The translations under genes and the position numbers were made by a program. 64,000 bases of DNA from Singulisphaera sp. GP187 (GTDB lineage Bacteria > Planctomycetota > Phycisphaerae > Phycisphaerales > SM1A02), in assembly GCA_945868805.1 (NCBI GenBank), contig CAMBMO010000002.1:1-64000 (forward strand), in the 5' to 3' direction. Positions within the stretch are counted from its first letter, which is position 1. Every line of letters begins with the position of its first letter. Shown here piece after piece: positions 44,796-54,824 of this stretch. The notes beneath the pieces were generated by a model. The model saw only the letters and a program-made list of their open reading frames with translations. It ran no database searches and had not been told where the DNA came from.

Positions 44796-46222
44796 TTTCG
44801 AGTCGATCACAAGTTCGCCGTGGCTCGGTCCTGGTCATCGTGATCTGGGCTGTCGCTATCGGCGCCGCGATCGTGGCGGGACTTCAGATTCTCTCGTTTC
44901 GAGCTGCGGTACTTGGAAACGACGCGCTCGCTCGGGTTCAGGCAAGGTGGGCGGCACGCGCGGGAGTCGAGACGATGATCGCGATCATGGAGTATCACAC
45001 GGAAAATCCAGACCCCGAGGATGCACTCGCGCTCTTCCTCGAGCTTGAGGACAATTCGTACGGCGAGTTGGAAACTGGCTCGTTCGACATACGCCATTTC
45101 ATGGATGGAAAGGAATGGGCCGGACCCCTTGACGAACATTCGAAGGCGAATATCAATCTGATCTCGAGCATGGAATTGATGAACATCCACGACATGACGC
45201 CTGATGTCGCCGCCGCTATTGTGGATTGGCGCGACGGCAACGAAGAAGCAGGAATGATGGGTGCTGAAAAGTCCTACTATCAAAACAGGGGGCTCTCCTA
45301 TGAACCACGAAACGCCAACTTCCGAAATTTTGCGGAGTTGGAATTAGTCGCAGGTGTATGGCCCGAATACACAAGGGGCGAAGATTGGAACTTGAATGGG
45401 AGAATCGATTCGAACGAAGATGACGGCGATCAGACTTGGCCCGATGACAAAGCCGACGGAATTCTGGACTGCGGTTGGTCTGGCATGTTGACGGCGACAT
45501 CGCGGTCAGCCCCGCTTGCACTGAGCGGAGAGCCTCGCTTGAATCTCGCAACTGCCACGAGCGAAGAGATCATCGAGCGACTCGAAGTCACGGCAGCTCA
45601 GGCGAGTGCATTGATGGCATTTGCACGAACGCAGAATGCGCGACTCGAACAATTGCTGGTCACTCCCCTCTCCACCCTCTCGCAGTCGGCCGGCAGTGGT
45701 TCGAGTGGCGGCGGTACCGGCGGAGCGACGGGGACGGGTAGCGGAGCCGGTGCTGCGACGGGTGGACGTACCGGAAGGTCGAGTGGTGGTCGCACTTCGG
45801 GCACTGGCGGTGCTGTCCAGTCTGGACCGGGAAATCTCGACAGCGCCGCGATCGGAAAGGTTCTCAATGAGTGCACACTGAAGGACTTCACGCGCCCTGA
45901 ACCGGGAAAGATGAATGTCAACACCGTCTCGGGAGAAGTCCTCAAAGAGATTTTCGACCTGAACCCGAAAATTGTCGACAGCCTCGTGTCTAGACGTGAC
46001 GCCAAGGTCACTGGGTTGACAAGCCTCGCAGCGGTGCTTGAAATCCCTGGAATGACTCCGCAGATAGTCTCCTCGCTTGCGAAGCACCTCGATGTTCAGA
46101 GCTTCGTCTTCACGATCACCAGTCACGGACGTTCGGTAATCGTTGGGGGCGAATCGGAAATGATCGTGACAGTCGACCGTTCAACATTGCCAGCGCAGAT
46201 CCTTATGTATCGAGAGCCCTGA
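44792..46222 (+). CDS. gspK: Type II secretion minor pseudopilin GspK
   Basis: 476 residues from a TTG (44792) that overlaps the gspJ stop in TTGA. The start MISSRSQVRRGSVLVIVIWA has a prepilin-like helix without Glu5, as is normal for GspK. A helix-hairpin-helix-type region follows, with ISSMELMNIHDMTPDVAAAIVDW-like spacing (shown in part as MTPDVAAAIVDWRDG) and a second LNLATATSEEIIERLEV. The C-terminal part has MNVNTVSGEVLKEIFDLNP. GspK caps the pseudopilus with GspI and GspJ. A Gly/Ser/Thr/Arg-rich insert (about 305-345) is extra. Confidence 0.9.
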   Translation: MISSRSQVRRGSVLVIVIWAVAIGAAIVAGLQILSFRAAVLGNDALARVQARWAARAGVETMIAIMEYHTENPDPEDALALFLELEDNSYGELETGSFDIRHFMDGKEWAGPLDEHSKANINLISSMELMNIHDMTPDVAAAIVDWRDGNEEAGMMGAEKSYYQNRGLSYEPRNANFRNFAELELVAGVWPEYTRGEDWNLNGRIDSNEDDGDQTWPDDKADGILDCGWSGMLTATSRSAPLALSGEPRLNLATATSEEIIERLEVTAAQASALMAFARTQNARLEQLLVTPLSTLSQSAGSGSSGGGTGGATGTGSGAGAATGGRTGRSSGGRTSGTGGAVQSGPGNLDSAAIGKVLNECTLKDFTRPEPGKMNVNTVSGEVLKEIFDLNPKIVDSLVSRRDAKVTGLTSLAAVLEIPGMTPQIVSSLAKHLDVQSFVFTITSHGRSVIVGGESEMIVTVDRSTLPAQILMYREP

Positions 46223-46244
46223 AATAATCGCAATCGACTCATCC

Positions 46245-48299
46245 ATGAAATCCCCTCAGTTCATCCGCAAGAAAAAATCCGCAAAGGTGCCGAGCGATCC
46301 GAATCGCGTTGCGATTTTGTCGGTGGGACATGCCAACGGATCCACCTCGGAGACAGGCGTCATCGGTTGCGATGGAATTCTCGTACGCATCCAAGATGGA
46401 AAGATCGAGTTGTTGGACACCGAATCGTTCAGCGGAACCACGAGCCTCGACGATGCTGGTTCGTGGCTTGAGCAACACCTCACGTCGCGAGTCGTGATCC
46501 TGCTTGCGGGAAGCGATGTGATTTGCCGAACGATGACGCTCCCCGCGGCATCGCAAGATCAGCTTGAGATGGCACTTCGCCTTCAAGTCGAAAACCTGCT
46601 CCTCGGTGGTGCGGCTCGTTGGCGCACCAATGCGGTGTTGCTTCCAACCACTGACCCTGATTCCCAACGCACCGCGCTCATGGTCGAATGGCCAACATCA
46701 ATCGCTGGTCCTGTATTGCCGTCAATCATTTCCGACCAACCTGATCTCAGCTACGCGCCACCAATCGCGGCACTCATGGCACTCGTCACCGGAGCGATCG
46801 CACGTGGCGACCGGGAATCACTCGCGGTGTACCTCGAACGCGCGACTGGCGCGATCTCGATCGCCTATTCAGATGGAATCCACAGTGCCTTTCGGACACT
46901 TCGAGAAGCCGGAGGTAAAAACGGCGGTGACGCCGGCGGTGAAGCCGGCGAGGACGACGCGGAGTGGACTGCTTCGATTTTGCGAAGCGTTGGCGAGACA
47001 TTGCTTCTCGCAGACATTCCCAAACCTGCGATGGACATCGCGCTTGAGGCGATGAGAGCAAACCTCGACGCTCAATCAGATGGGCTGCTCGCCCCGTTGA
47101 GTGATGGCGCGCCGTTCGGGGAGAACTCGTTTCAATCGTCCTCGCAGTCGAGACCAACCGATCACGCATGGTGGAAGCGATATGGGGTGTTGCTTGGAAC
47201 AGCCATTGCGCTGACTGGACCACTGGCGCGAATCGCATCGCTGAAGGCAGGGGCGGCGAAAACCAATCAAGGATTTCTGCCTCGGCTGATCGCCACCGCC
47301 CGGACACCGAGGGTCGCGATTCGACTCGCCGTGGCGGCGTTGATCGTCTGGGCACTGGTCCCACTCGCTCTCTCAGGTGCGCGCTTGGTTTACATGCGCT
47401 GGAAGCTTCCTGATTCGGAGGCGTATGAACGATCGCTCGTACGACTTGATCACCAGACCGCCATGTACAGCGAGTATGAAAAATATGCTTGGCCGATGGG
47501 AAAGTTGCTCGGCGATCTTGCCTCGGCGACGCCGGAGGGAATCGAGTTGGAGCTCATCTCGATTACCCAGGGAGCGCCTGTCAGTTTGCAAGGTGTCGCG
47601 AAACCGCAAGGCAGCAACGGAGCAGCTGAGGCGATCCTCTTGATGGAACGGCAACTTCGTGAATCGCGCGTTTTTGACCGCGTCGAGAAGAACTGGGAGG
47701 CACCCAACGCAAACGGTGTCATCAAGTTCACGATCAACACGACTGTCGTCAACCCATCGCTCGTACCGAACTATCCAGAAGCGCAGGATTTCGCCCGCAG
47801 GACGTTGCGCGACAGGCGATACGGAGCGGCTGAAACCGATGCTGGATCTGGTTCGACGAGTCGTACAACGATTTCCTCAGATGCGCCTTTAATCCCGCCC
47901 GCCACAGAGAGCGCGAGTGCTGCGACGAGCACGATTCGTCCCGACCCTACTGTGAAAATTGATACGCCTCCGCTCATAGATCCGGTATCGCCCAATGGCG
48001 ATCCGGTACAAACTGCTCAGGATGATGCGGATTCTCGGTCGCTCAACCGAAAGAGCGCCGCAGGAGGCTCCGCAGCGCCCGACACAAATCGGCGGGGCCG
48101 GGGCCCGACCGAGAGCGAGGCGGTGGCGATCCCCGCGCCATTGACGACCGAACAAATTGCGGCGATGACACAAGCCGAAGCTCGCGAGTACCTCGGGCGA
48201 GTTTCGACTGCTCGCAAGACTCCTGGAATTGACCCAGCAGTCGAGGCTCGCTTGCGAGATGAGTTCTATCAACTGCTCGAACAGGCGAAACGCAAATGA
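46245..48299 (+). CDS. GspL-like protein (PilM/PilN-like layout)
   Basis: 684 residues. The cytoplasmic part (about 20-300) has an actin-fold look, with VAILSVGHANG near the N-terminus and MTLPAASQDQLEMALRLQVE (about 98-117), the conserved 'P..... Q..' segment of PilM/GspL. Membrane segments fall at about 312-330 and 362-382, and the periplasmic part (about 385-510) contains LLGDLASATPEGIELELISI, as in PilN. A long tail rich in Ser, Thr, Asp and Pro precedes a C-terminal helical end. It would link the ATPase to the membrane platform. The domain order is inferred from position in the operon and from these segments. The stop overlaps the next gene by 4 bases. Confidence 0.8.
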   Translation: MKSPQFIRKKKSAKVPSDPNRVAILSVGHANGSTSETGVIGCDGILVRIQDGKIELLDTESFSGTTSLDDAGSWLEQHLTSRVVILLAGSDVICRTMTLPAASQDQLEMALRLQVENLLLGGAARWRTNAVLLPTTDPDSQRTALMVEWPTSIAGPVLPSIISDQPDLSYAPPIAALMALVTGAIARGDRESLAVYLERATGAISIAYSDGIHSAFRTLREAGGKNGGDAGGEAGEDDAEWTASILRSVGETLLLADIPKPAMDIALEAMRANLDAQSDGLLAPLSDGAPFGENSFQSSSQSRPTDHAWWKRYGVLLGTAIALTGPLARIASLKAGAAKTNQGFLPRLIATARTPRVAIRLAVAALIVWALVPLALSGARLVYMRWKLPDSEAYERSLVRLDHQTAMYSEYEKYAWPMGKLLGDLASATPEGIELELISITQGAPVSLQGVAKPQGSNGAAEAILLMERQLRESRVFDRVEKNWEAPNANGVIKFTINTTVVNPSLVPNYPEAQDFARRTLRDRRYGAAETDAGSGSTSRTTISSDAPLIPPATESASAATSTIRPDPTVKIDTPPLIDPVSPNGDPVQTAQDDADSRSLNRKSAAGGSAAPDTNRRGRGPTESEAVAIPAPLTTEQIAAMTQAEAREYLGRVSTARKTPGIDPAVEARLRDEFYQLLEQAKRK

Positions 48300-48907
48300 C
48301 CCCATCTCGTCCAAGTCTTCTCGCGCGGTTCCTTCAGCTCAAGCCAGCGATGCGATTCGTCGTTGTCGGAGTTGCGATTCTCGCCGGGTACTTCTTTCTC
48401 GACGACTACTGCTGGTCGTACGCGCGATCGTGGACCGCGGAGGCAAACCGATTGCAGGCACTGTTGGAACGAGGCGCGCTCCGAGGTGGTCCACTCCGCA
48501 AGGATGTGGAGCGGGCTGCTATTGCGTTCGGATCGGTAGAGATCCCCGAGAGCGAGGCGCAAACATCGGAGACATTGGCGCTCGCAGTCAATGACACGAT
48601 GAAGAAGCATCGCATCTCGCTCTACGGCTACGAGGCACTCTCCGGTGGAAAACTTCCCAACAGTGCAATGACTTCGCTCGCGGGCGCGGGTGGCCGAATC
48701 GAGCGCATGCGTGCGGATGTTAAGTTCGAAGCTCCTGCGGATGAGGTCGGGCAAATCGTGACGGACTTTGAAGAGAATCCATCGATTGACGCAGTCAATT
48801 CGATCAAGTTGCGTTGGCTTGAAAGCCACAAGAAAGTCGATGTCAGAATCTCGACCGAGGCTTGGGCGATTGCAGGTCGCGAATCCCGCAAGCGAGGTGG
48901 ATCTTGA
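48296..48907 (+). CDS. GspM-like membrane protein
   Basis: 203 residues with a single N-terminal membrane helix (about 20-38, FVVVGVAILAGYFFLDDYCW) and a periplasmic alpha-beta domain. This layout and its position after the GspL-like gene match GspM or PilO, which dimerise with GspL. Sequence resemblance alone would not prove it. Start overlaps the upstream stop by 4 bases (ATGA) and its own stop TGA overlaps the TTG start of the next gene. Confidence 0.75.
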   Translation: MTPSRPSLLARFLQLKPAMRFVVVGVAILAGYFFLDDYCWSYARSWTAEANRLQALLERGALRGGPLRKDVERAAIAFGSVEIPESEAQTSETLALAVNDTMKKHRISLYGYEALSGGKLPNSAMTSLAGAGGRIERMRADVKFEAPADEVGQIVTDFEENPSIDAVNSIKLRWLESHKKVDVRISTEAWAIAGRESRKRGGS

Positions 48908-49905
48908 TCGACATTCCATTCGGATCGCATTCGCGATGGTCGATCTCACTTCTCGTGAGCGTCGTCTCGCTAACACTCGGGAGTTGGGTCTTCGCAACTG
49001 AGTTCTTTCCATTCGTCGTCACGCTCTTGACGGTTCAGTCCGAGAGTGATTCGAGTGGTTCGCTCAATCGAGCACTCGAAGGGCACTCAGCGCTTGCAAA
49101 GACTTCGGCGGATCGGCTGACAGGCCGAAGCCTCTTCACGATGCCCACACCACCAACCCGCCCGACTCCCCAACCCGTGGCACCAGTCGCACCGATCGCG
49201 CCACCACCACCTCCTCCGCCACCATCGATACCTCTGGAGTACCAAGGACCCAAACCAAGCGGGATGCTCGGGGATCTCGTCTACTTCGAAGGGAACATCA
49301 CGATTCTCGTTGGAGAGGAGAAGTCCGGAGTACGAGTCATCGCCGTTGAACCACCTTCAAATGTTCGCCTTGAACACTTGCGTGGCACATACTCGGTTCC
49401 AATCTGGGTGCCGACCGATTGGACCAAGCTCTCCGCAAAGACGTTACTGAGCGGACCTCCGATCATTCAACCTGCAACGACCCCAGCCGTGCCCCCGGCT
49501 CCCGCGACAGCGCCAGGCAGCTCTGGTTCTTCCAAGTCGGCTCCCACTGCTGACTCGGGTCGAGGAGCAGATGCAACACGCGGTCCTCGTCCTGCTGTGG
49601 TTTCTGCCCCTGCGACACGAGATGGAGGCGCGACGGGGCGACCAGTTGCCGAAACATCCCGAGCTCCGGTGTCGGAGGGAAGCGCTGCAGATACAACCGA
49701 AGAGCCGAATCCAGATGCGCCAGACGCGCAACGGCAGAGACCAAGAAGTGCCCCAACGGCGAAGGAATCCCCTTCGCCTGGCTCAGTGGCGATTCATGGC
49801 GACGACCGATCCAATCAAAATCTTGGGTTTCGGCAATCACTGACACCCCAAACCGTTTCCCTCGCATTCGAACCAATTCTGGAGCACTCTCTTTGCGCCA
49901 ACTGA
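48904..49905 (+). CDS. GspC-like/periplasmic linker protein, Pro-rich
   Basis: 333 residues from a TTG at 48904 overlapping the GspM-like stop in TTGA. One N-terminal membrane helix (about 13-31, SISLLVSVVSLTLGSWVFA) is followed by a Pro-rich stretch (about 83-118), then a small beta domain (about 120-180, with LGDLVYFEGNITILVGEE) and a long low-complexity Ala/Pro/Ser/Thr/Arg tail. GspC proteins have this order (helix, linker, HR domain) and bind the secretin. There is no PDZ domain. It lies just ahead of the secretin gene and overlaps it by 13 bases. The call is by layout and position. Confidence 0.65.
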   Translation: MIDIPFGSHSRWSISLLVSVVSLTLGSWVFATEFFPFVVTLLTVQSESDSSGSLNRALEGHSALAKTSADRLTGRSLFTMPTPPTRPTPQPVAPVAPIAPPPPPPPPSIPLEYQGPKPSGMLGDLVYFEGNITILVGEEKSGVRVIAVEPPSNVRLEHLRGTYSVPIWVPTDWTKLSAKTLLSGPPIIQPATTPAVPPAPATAPGSSGSSKSAPTADSGRGADATRGPRPAVVSAPATRDGGATGRPVAETSRAPVSEGSAADTTEEPNPDAPDAQRQRPRSAPTAKESPSPGSVAIHGDDRSNQNLGFRQSLTPQTVSLAFEPILEHSLCAN

Positions 49906-52784
49906 ATCGTCCAAATACCAGTCCATTCCCTTTGGCGATCATCGCTCTCTGCTCTCTGACGATCTTGGCTTCTGGAATCGCATCGAGCGCGCCACCGGTT
50001 GCGCCGCCTGCGCAATCCCCAGCAACTCGCGGGGTTCAGCCGAGCTCGCAACCGATTGTCCCGCCTGCCACGGTTACGCCATCGACCCCGGTGCAGGATC
50101 CTGCTGCTCCTAGCGGAAGCCAGCCCGTAACAAATCCAATTCCTGACTCAGAGGAGATCGACCCTTCGACCCCAGAACAGGAGGTCGATCCAGCGAATCC
50201 GCAGGAAGCAGACCAATCGGTCACGACCACCGTCCAAACCCCTCGTGGTCCAGTCGTCTTTGTCGGAGGGCAGAGCGCGACGAACCGCCAATTCCGAGCC
50301 GACCGGCGCCCTGTCGACATGTCCGAGCTCGTGATGCTCAATTTCAAGGAAATCAAAGTTGAAGACCTCTTTCCGTTCATTGTCGAATGCACGGGAAAGG
50401 CGGTCCTTCCCCGGTTGTCTCAGTTGCGTACACAGACGATCAGTGTGATGAGCGACAAACTCGTCACGAGGCTAAAGGCTTTGGAGTTGATCTTTCAGGC
50501 ATTTCGACTGAACGATATCGGCGTGGTCGAGACCGACGAGTTGATCATGGTGGACTTGCTGACAAATGTCGGAAAACTGCAACCAGCGATGGTGCTCGGT
50601 CCAGCAGTTGATGTGTTGCGACTCGAAGAAAATGGGCAGGCGGTCATCAAGATTTTCGACATTAAGAACACACGTGCTCAGTCGGTTTATGATCGATTGA
50701 GCCAATCCATTCAAGACGGCAAGAATGGAAAGATTGATGTCGATACGAATTCCAATCAGATCATCCTCGAAGGTGATGTCGGACTCGCCAAGACTTGCCA
50801 AGAGATCATCAATGTCTTGGATGTGCCCCCATTCACTGACACTCGAACCGAAACATTTCGACTCAAGAACGCAGACGCGACGTTGGTCGCCAGCGCGATC
50901 GAGACAATTTTCGCAGGAAATGGAGCCTCAAGTGGTGGCGCGAGAGCGAGCGGACGGCAGAATCAGCGCCCCGGTCAGACACCGAATCAACCCGCAGCGG
51001 CCGGGGCTGGCGGCGCGGATGGACCGACCCTCGTCGTGACCGTTCTCGCGGCGACGAATTCGATCACCGTCCGATCTGATCCGCACACACTCGAGAAGAT
51101 CGGCGAAATGATCGTGACTTCCTGGGATATCCCACCGACGCGAAATGGTGCGATTTTCAAGTCTTACGACTTGATATACACCGATCCGTTGAAGGTAAAA
51201 GACCTGTTGCAGTCACTCCTCGAGTCTGGTGCGTCGAGTCGATCTTCGGGAAGTCGTGGCGGTGGCGCGACAAGACTCGCTGGTGGCGGCGGTGGTGGCG
51301 GCAGCGAATCTGGCGCCGATGTGGCGGTCGCAAACATCTTTCGGATCGAGGCGTACCCCGATTCGAATCGATTGATCATCGTGACAAAGACTCCGGACAA
51401 CTTCGTCTGGCTCGACGAACTCATCTCGAAGATTGATACCCCACTCACTGTCGGGATGCCGGCAAATGTGCAGCTGAAGTACGCCAGTGCGATCGTTGTT
51501 GCTGAGATCCTCAATGCTCTGCTCGCCGAGAGCGGTGCAGGTAGTGGAATTTCTGCCCCCGAACAGGGTCTCAATGGAATCGACTTCGCGGCGGCAGGTG
51601 GTGGAACAACTTCCGCTGAACCTGGTGTTTCGTCTGGAGGGTCGAGTGGCGGCGTCGGGACCCAGTCCACTGCGACCATTGAATTCCCATGGCAGAACGC
51701 TCGTGGTGGTGGAAACCAAGCGGAATCCGCCGAAGTCAGTGCAATCATCGGAAAAAGTCGGGTTGTACCGAATGCTGGTCAGAACTCGCTCCTCGTGCTC
51801 GCGACTCCTGAGATTCAAGAGGAAGTCATCAAGTTGATCACCATTCTCGATCAGCCGATGCGGCAAGTAATGATCTCTGGAATCCTCGCCGAAGTCGAAT
51901 TGGGAGATCAATTCGCGATGGGTATTCAGTTCGGACCTGCCGGGAGCATCTCACCCGCCAATCCAAACAATGCGGTCGTCATCGGCGCTAATGCGGGCGA
52001 CCTTCGATTCGAGGGCGAAAAGGACAACATCTTCCCCTCCGTGCTTAATGTTTCGAATTTCAACTTCGGGGTCGATGCGACAGTCATCCTTCAGGCATTG
52101 CAACGAGACACTTCGGTGCGAATTCTCCAGCAGCCTCGCGTCTTCACCAGCGATAACAAAGAGGCGGTCTTCTTCGCCGGCCAGGATGTTCCATTCTTGA
52201 CTGGATCGACCACTGGAGGAAGTACGGGTGGTGGCACAACAAGCAGTTTCGATCAGATTTCGGTCGGAATCGGACTGAATGTGCGACCGCGAATCACGCG
52301 AGAGAAAAATGTCGCGATGGAGATCGAAGTGTTGCTTTCCAATGTGAACACCGCGACGACTCTCAATGTCGGTGGGAGCGGAAATCCCACGATCGATCGC
52401 CGGCAGACGAACACGGAGATCACGGTCAAGAACAACCAGACGATCGTCATTAGCGGCGTCCGGGTGGAATCGCAGTCGAAGGCCAAGAACAGCTTTCCGA
52501 TTCTCGGGAACATCCCGATTCTGGACATCTTCTTCAGCAATACCAATGACTCGACCTCCGTCAAAGAGCTTCTCGTTTTCATCACACCTTCGGTCGTCGA
52601 CAATCCAGACGAGAACGACACGAACTTCAACGCGGACGAACGAGAGCGGCTTGAGGTTCTCGCAAAGCCTTTGAACACGGAGAGCGAAGGATTGGTTGTA
52701 AAACACAAGCTCAATCTCCCGGACAAAGCTGGCGGAAAGGCGATTGATCCACTTGCTCCGATCGATCCTTCCATCGCCCCGTGA
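49893..52784 (+). CDS. gspD: Type II secretion secretin GspD
   Basis: 963 residues from a TTG at 49893, with GGAG at 49881-49884. After a signal peptide (about 1-31) and a Pro/Thr-rich segment, the N0/N1 domains begin near residue 145 (MSELVMLNFKEIKVEDLFPF), and further N domains follow (KTPDNFVWLDELISKIDTPL). The secretin core (about 650-905) has VMISGILAEVELGDQFAMGI and VVISGVRVESQ-like elements, ending NSFPILGNIPILDIFFSNTN and ELLVFITPSVVDNP. Gly/Ser-rich insertions (about 350-375 and 450-475) and a 60-residue tail are extra. It forms the outer-membrane pore. The TTG start suggests limited translation. Confidence 0.95.
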   Translation: MRQLNRPNTSPFPLAIIALCSLTILASGIASSAPPVAPPAQSPATRGVQPSSQPIVPPATVTPSTPVQDPAAPSGSQPVTNPIPDSEEIDPSTPEQEVDPANPQEADQSVTTTVQTPRGPVVFVGGQSATNRQFRADRRPVDMSELVMLNFKEIKVEDLFPFIVECTGKAVLPRLSQLRTQTISVMSDKLVTRLKALELIFQAFRLNDIGVVETDELIMVDLLTNVGKLQPAMVLGPAVDVLRLEENGQAVIKIFDIKNTRAQSVYDRLSQSIQDGKNGKIDVDTNSNQIILEGDVGLAKTCQEIINVLDVPPFTDTRTETFRLKNADATLVASAIETIFAGNGASSGGARASGRQNQRPGQTPNQPAAAGAGGADGPTLVVTVLAATNSITVRSDPHTLEKIGEMIVTSWDIPPTRNGAIFKSYDLIYTDPLKVKDLLQSLLESGASSRSSGSRGGGATRLAGGGGGGGSESGADVAVANIFRIEAYPDSNRLIIVTKTPDNFVWLDELISKIDTPLTVGMPANVQLKYASAIVVAEILNALLAESGAGSGISAPEQGLNGIDFAAAGGGTTSAEPGVSSGGSSGGVGTQSTATIEFPWQNARGGGNQAESAEVSAIIGKSRVVPNAGQNSLLVLATPEIQEEVIKLITILDQPMRQVMISGILAEVELGDQFAMGIQFGPAGSISPANPNNAVVIGANAGDLRFEGEKDNIFPSVLNVSNFNFGVDATVILQALQRDTSVRILQQPRVFTSDNKEAVFFAGQDVPFLTGSTTGGSTGGGTTSSFDQISVGIGLNVRPRITREKNVAMEIEVLLSNVNTATTLNVGGSGNPTIDRRQTNTEITVKNNQTIVISGVRVESQSKAKNSFPILGNIPILDIFFSNTNDSTSVKELLVFITPSVVDNPDENDTNFNADERERLEVLAKPLNTESEGLVVKHKLNLPDKAGGKAIDPLAPIDPSIAP

Positions 52785-52791
52785 TGGAGTG

Positions 52792-54057
52792 ATGGATCTT
52801 GCGTCATGCGAGCCGTGGCGTCGGAAATCCGTGCGTTTCGGCTTCATGATCGGTACCGGCCTCTCGTCGTCCCTCTTTTGGGGCGTCTTGTTGAGTGGCT
52901 TTTTGAGTGGCTGCGCCCTCGATTCTCGATCGACTCCGACCGCCGATGGATCAGCGAACCCACCCGAGAGCGCAACTCGACCGCTGACGAGCACCGAGAC
53001 GCGGGTCCAGTTTCAGTTTGATCGGATTCGCACGGTTGAGTACGACGGGTTCACGCTTCCCCTCCTCTCATCAGATGGATGTCTTGCCGCGATTCAGCGA
53101 TCGAGTGCCGTCGATTGGGAAACACTGGTCGCTGGAGTCGATAGTGGCGTCCCGAATGCGGGTCGAATTGCAATCGTGCCGATTTGCCCAGTATCTGGAT
53201 CATCTGGTGAAGTATCAGGATCATCGGGCGCAGGGATCCTTGACGTCGAAGGTGCCGATCTGCTCCTTGGACGGTCGTCCGACCAACAGGGTTTCCTCGT
53301 AGAGAGTCCACGGCTAGATGGATCCCGCTGGATCGGGAAGGTCGGCTGGAGCGGCGGCGCACCGACTTGGCTTGTTGATGATGCAGACGTGAACGCCTTC
53401 GCCGTGATAGGACCGAACGAGGAGCTTGCCTGGTGCCATCGCCAACGAGACAAGGACAGATTTGCGCTTCGCATTCGACGCGGGGAGTCGACCATTTCGA
53501 TTCCGCCACCCGACGGTGGATATTGGATTGCCCCGAGCTTCTCATCCGATGGTCGATTTCTCTACGCACTCCGACTCCGCGACGGCGCATTGGCTGCCTG
53601 CGCCTTTGCCATCTCGGAAACGATTGGACCCACACCCATCATCTCGATCGACTTGTCATGGCGGGCAAACGCCAGGATGGCGTACCAGACGCTCGTGCCC
53701 ATCCGAACTGGCGGTTCGGTATCCGACCCTCGACTCTATTTCTACCACCCGAGATTTAGCCGAATGGCGATCTGGAATCCGACGAACAACCGCATCGCAC
53801 TCGCGAGTCCAATGTCCGCTGCGGCAATATCGATTACTGACTCGACACTCGTCACTGCATCACCAGAGCAACTCTCTCTGGAACCATCCCCAGTCGAAGG
53901 CAGTGCGACAGATGCCAAGCACAGTACGAGCATCGTGGAATCACTCTGGATCCCAATCGGACTCGGTTCGGGCAAACAGGTCGTTGTCGTTCATCCGAAG
54001 AATGGACACCTTGAGATCGCGCGAGTCAACCTCGGGGCATTTTCAAGCGATCGCTAG
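52792..54057 (+). CDS. Hypothetical lipoprotein, beta-propeller-like, last gene of the secretion operon
   Basis: 421 residues from the ATG at 52792, 7 bases after the gspD stop. A lipoprotein signal is visible as SSSLFWGVLLSGFLSGC (lipobox Cys about residue 41); starts at 52831 (GTG) or 52846 (ATG) would place it more conventionally near residue 23-28. The mature part is beta-rich with repeated segments such as APSFSSDGRFLYALRLRDGA and TLVTASPEQLSL, suggesting a WD40-like or TolB-like propeller. It is not a family I can name. The operon position suggests an outer-membrane accessory to the secretin, such as a pilotin, but length and fold differ from known pilotins. Confidence 0.72.
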   Translation: MDLASCEPWRRKSVRFGFMIGTGLSSSLFWGVLLSGFLSGCALDSRSTPTADGSANPPESATRPLTSTETRVQFQFDRIRTVEYDGFTLPLLSSDGCLAAIQRSSAVDWETLVAGVDSGVPNAGRIAIVPICPVSGSSGEVSGSSGAGILDVEGADLLLGRSSDQQGFLVESPRLDGSRWIGKVGWSGGAPTWLVDDADVNAFAVIGPNEELAWCHRQRDKDRFALRIRRGESTISIPPPDGGYWIAPSFSSDGRFLYALRLRDGALAACAFAISETIGPTPIISIDLSWRANARMAYQTLVPIRTGGSVSDPRLYFYHPRFSRMAIWNPTNNRIALASPMSAAAISITDSTLVTASPEQLSLEPSPVEGSATDAKHSTSIVESLWIPIGLGSGKQVVVVHPKNGHLEIARVNLGAFSSDR

Positions 54058-54099
54058 CACTCGTGTCATCGACGCGCCCCCCGGCGCTCTCAGGGGCTT

Positions 54100-54762
<663 letters not shown>

Positions 54763-54824
54763 GTGATTTGCATTCCTGAAGGGGCGGGGGAATATCGCCG
54801 TTTCGTGACAGAATGTCAACCCCC

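Noticed and set aside
51951-52994. 347-codon minus-strand frame
   Set aside because: It is antisense to the secretin core of gspD and its composition is that of a shadow frame.
54072-54084. gcgcc-ccc-ggcgc hairpin between the convergent genes as a terminator
   Set aside because: The stem is only 5 base pairs and no T run follows on either strand.
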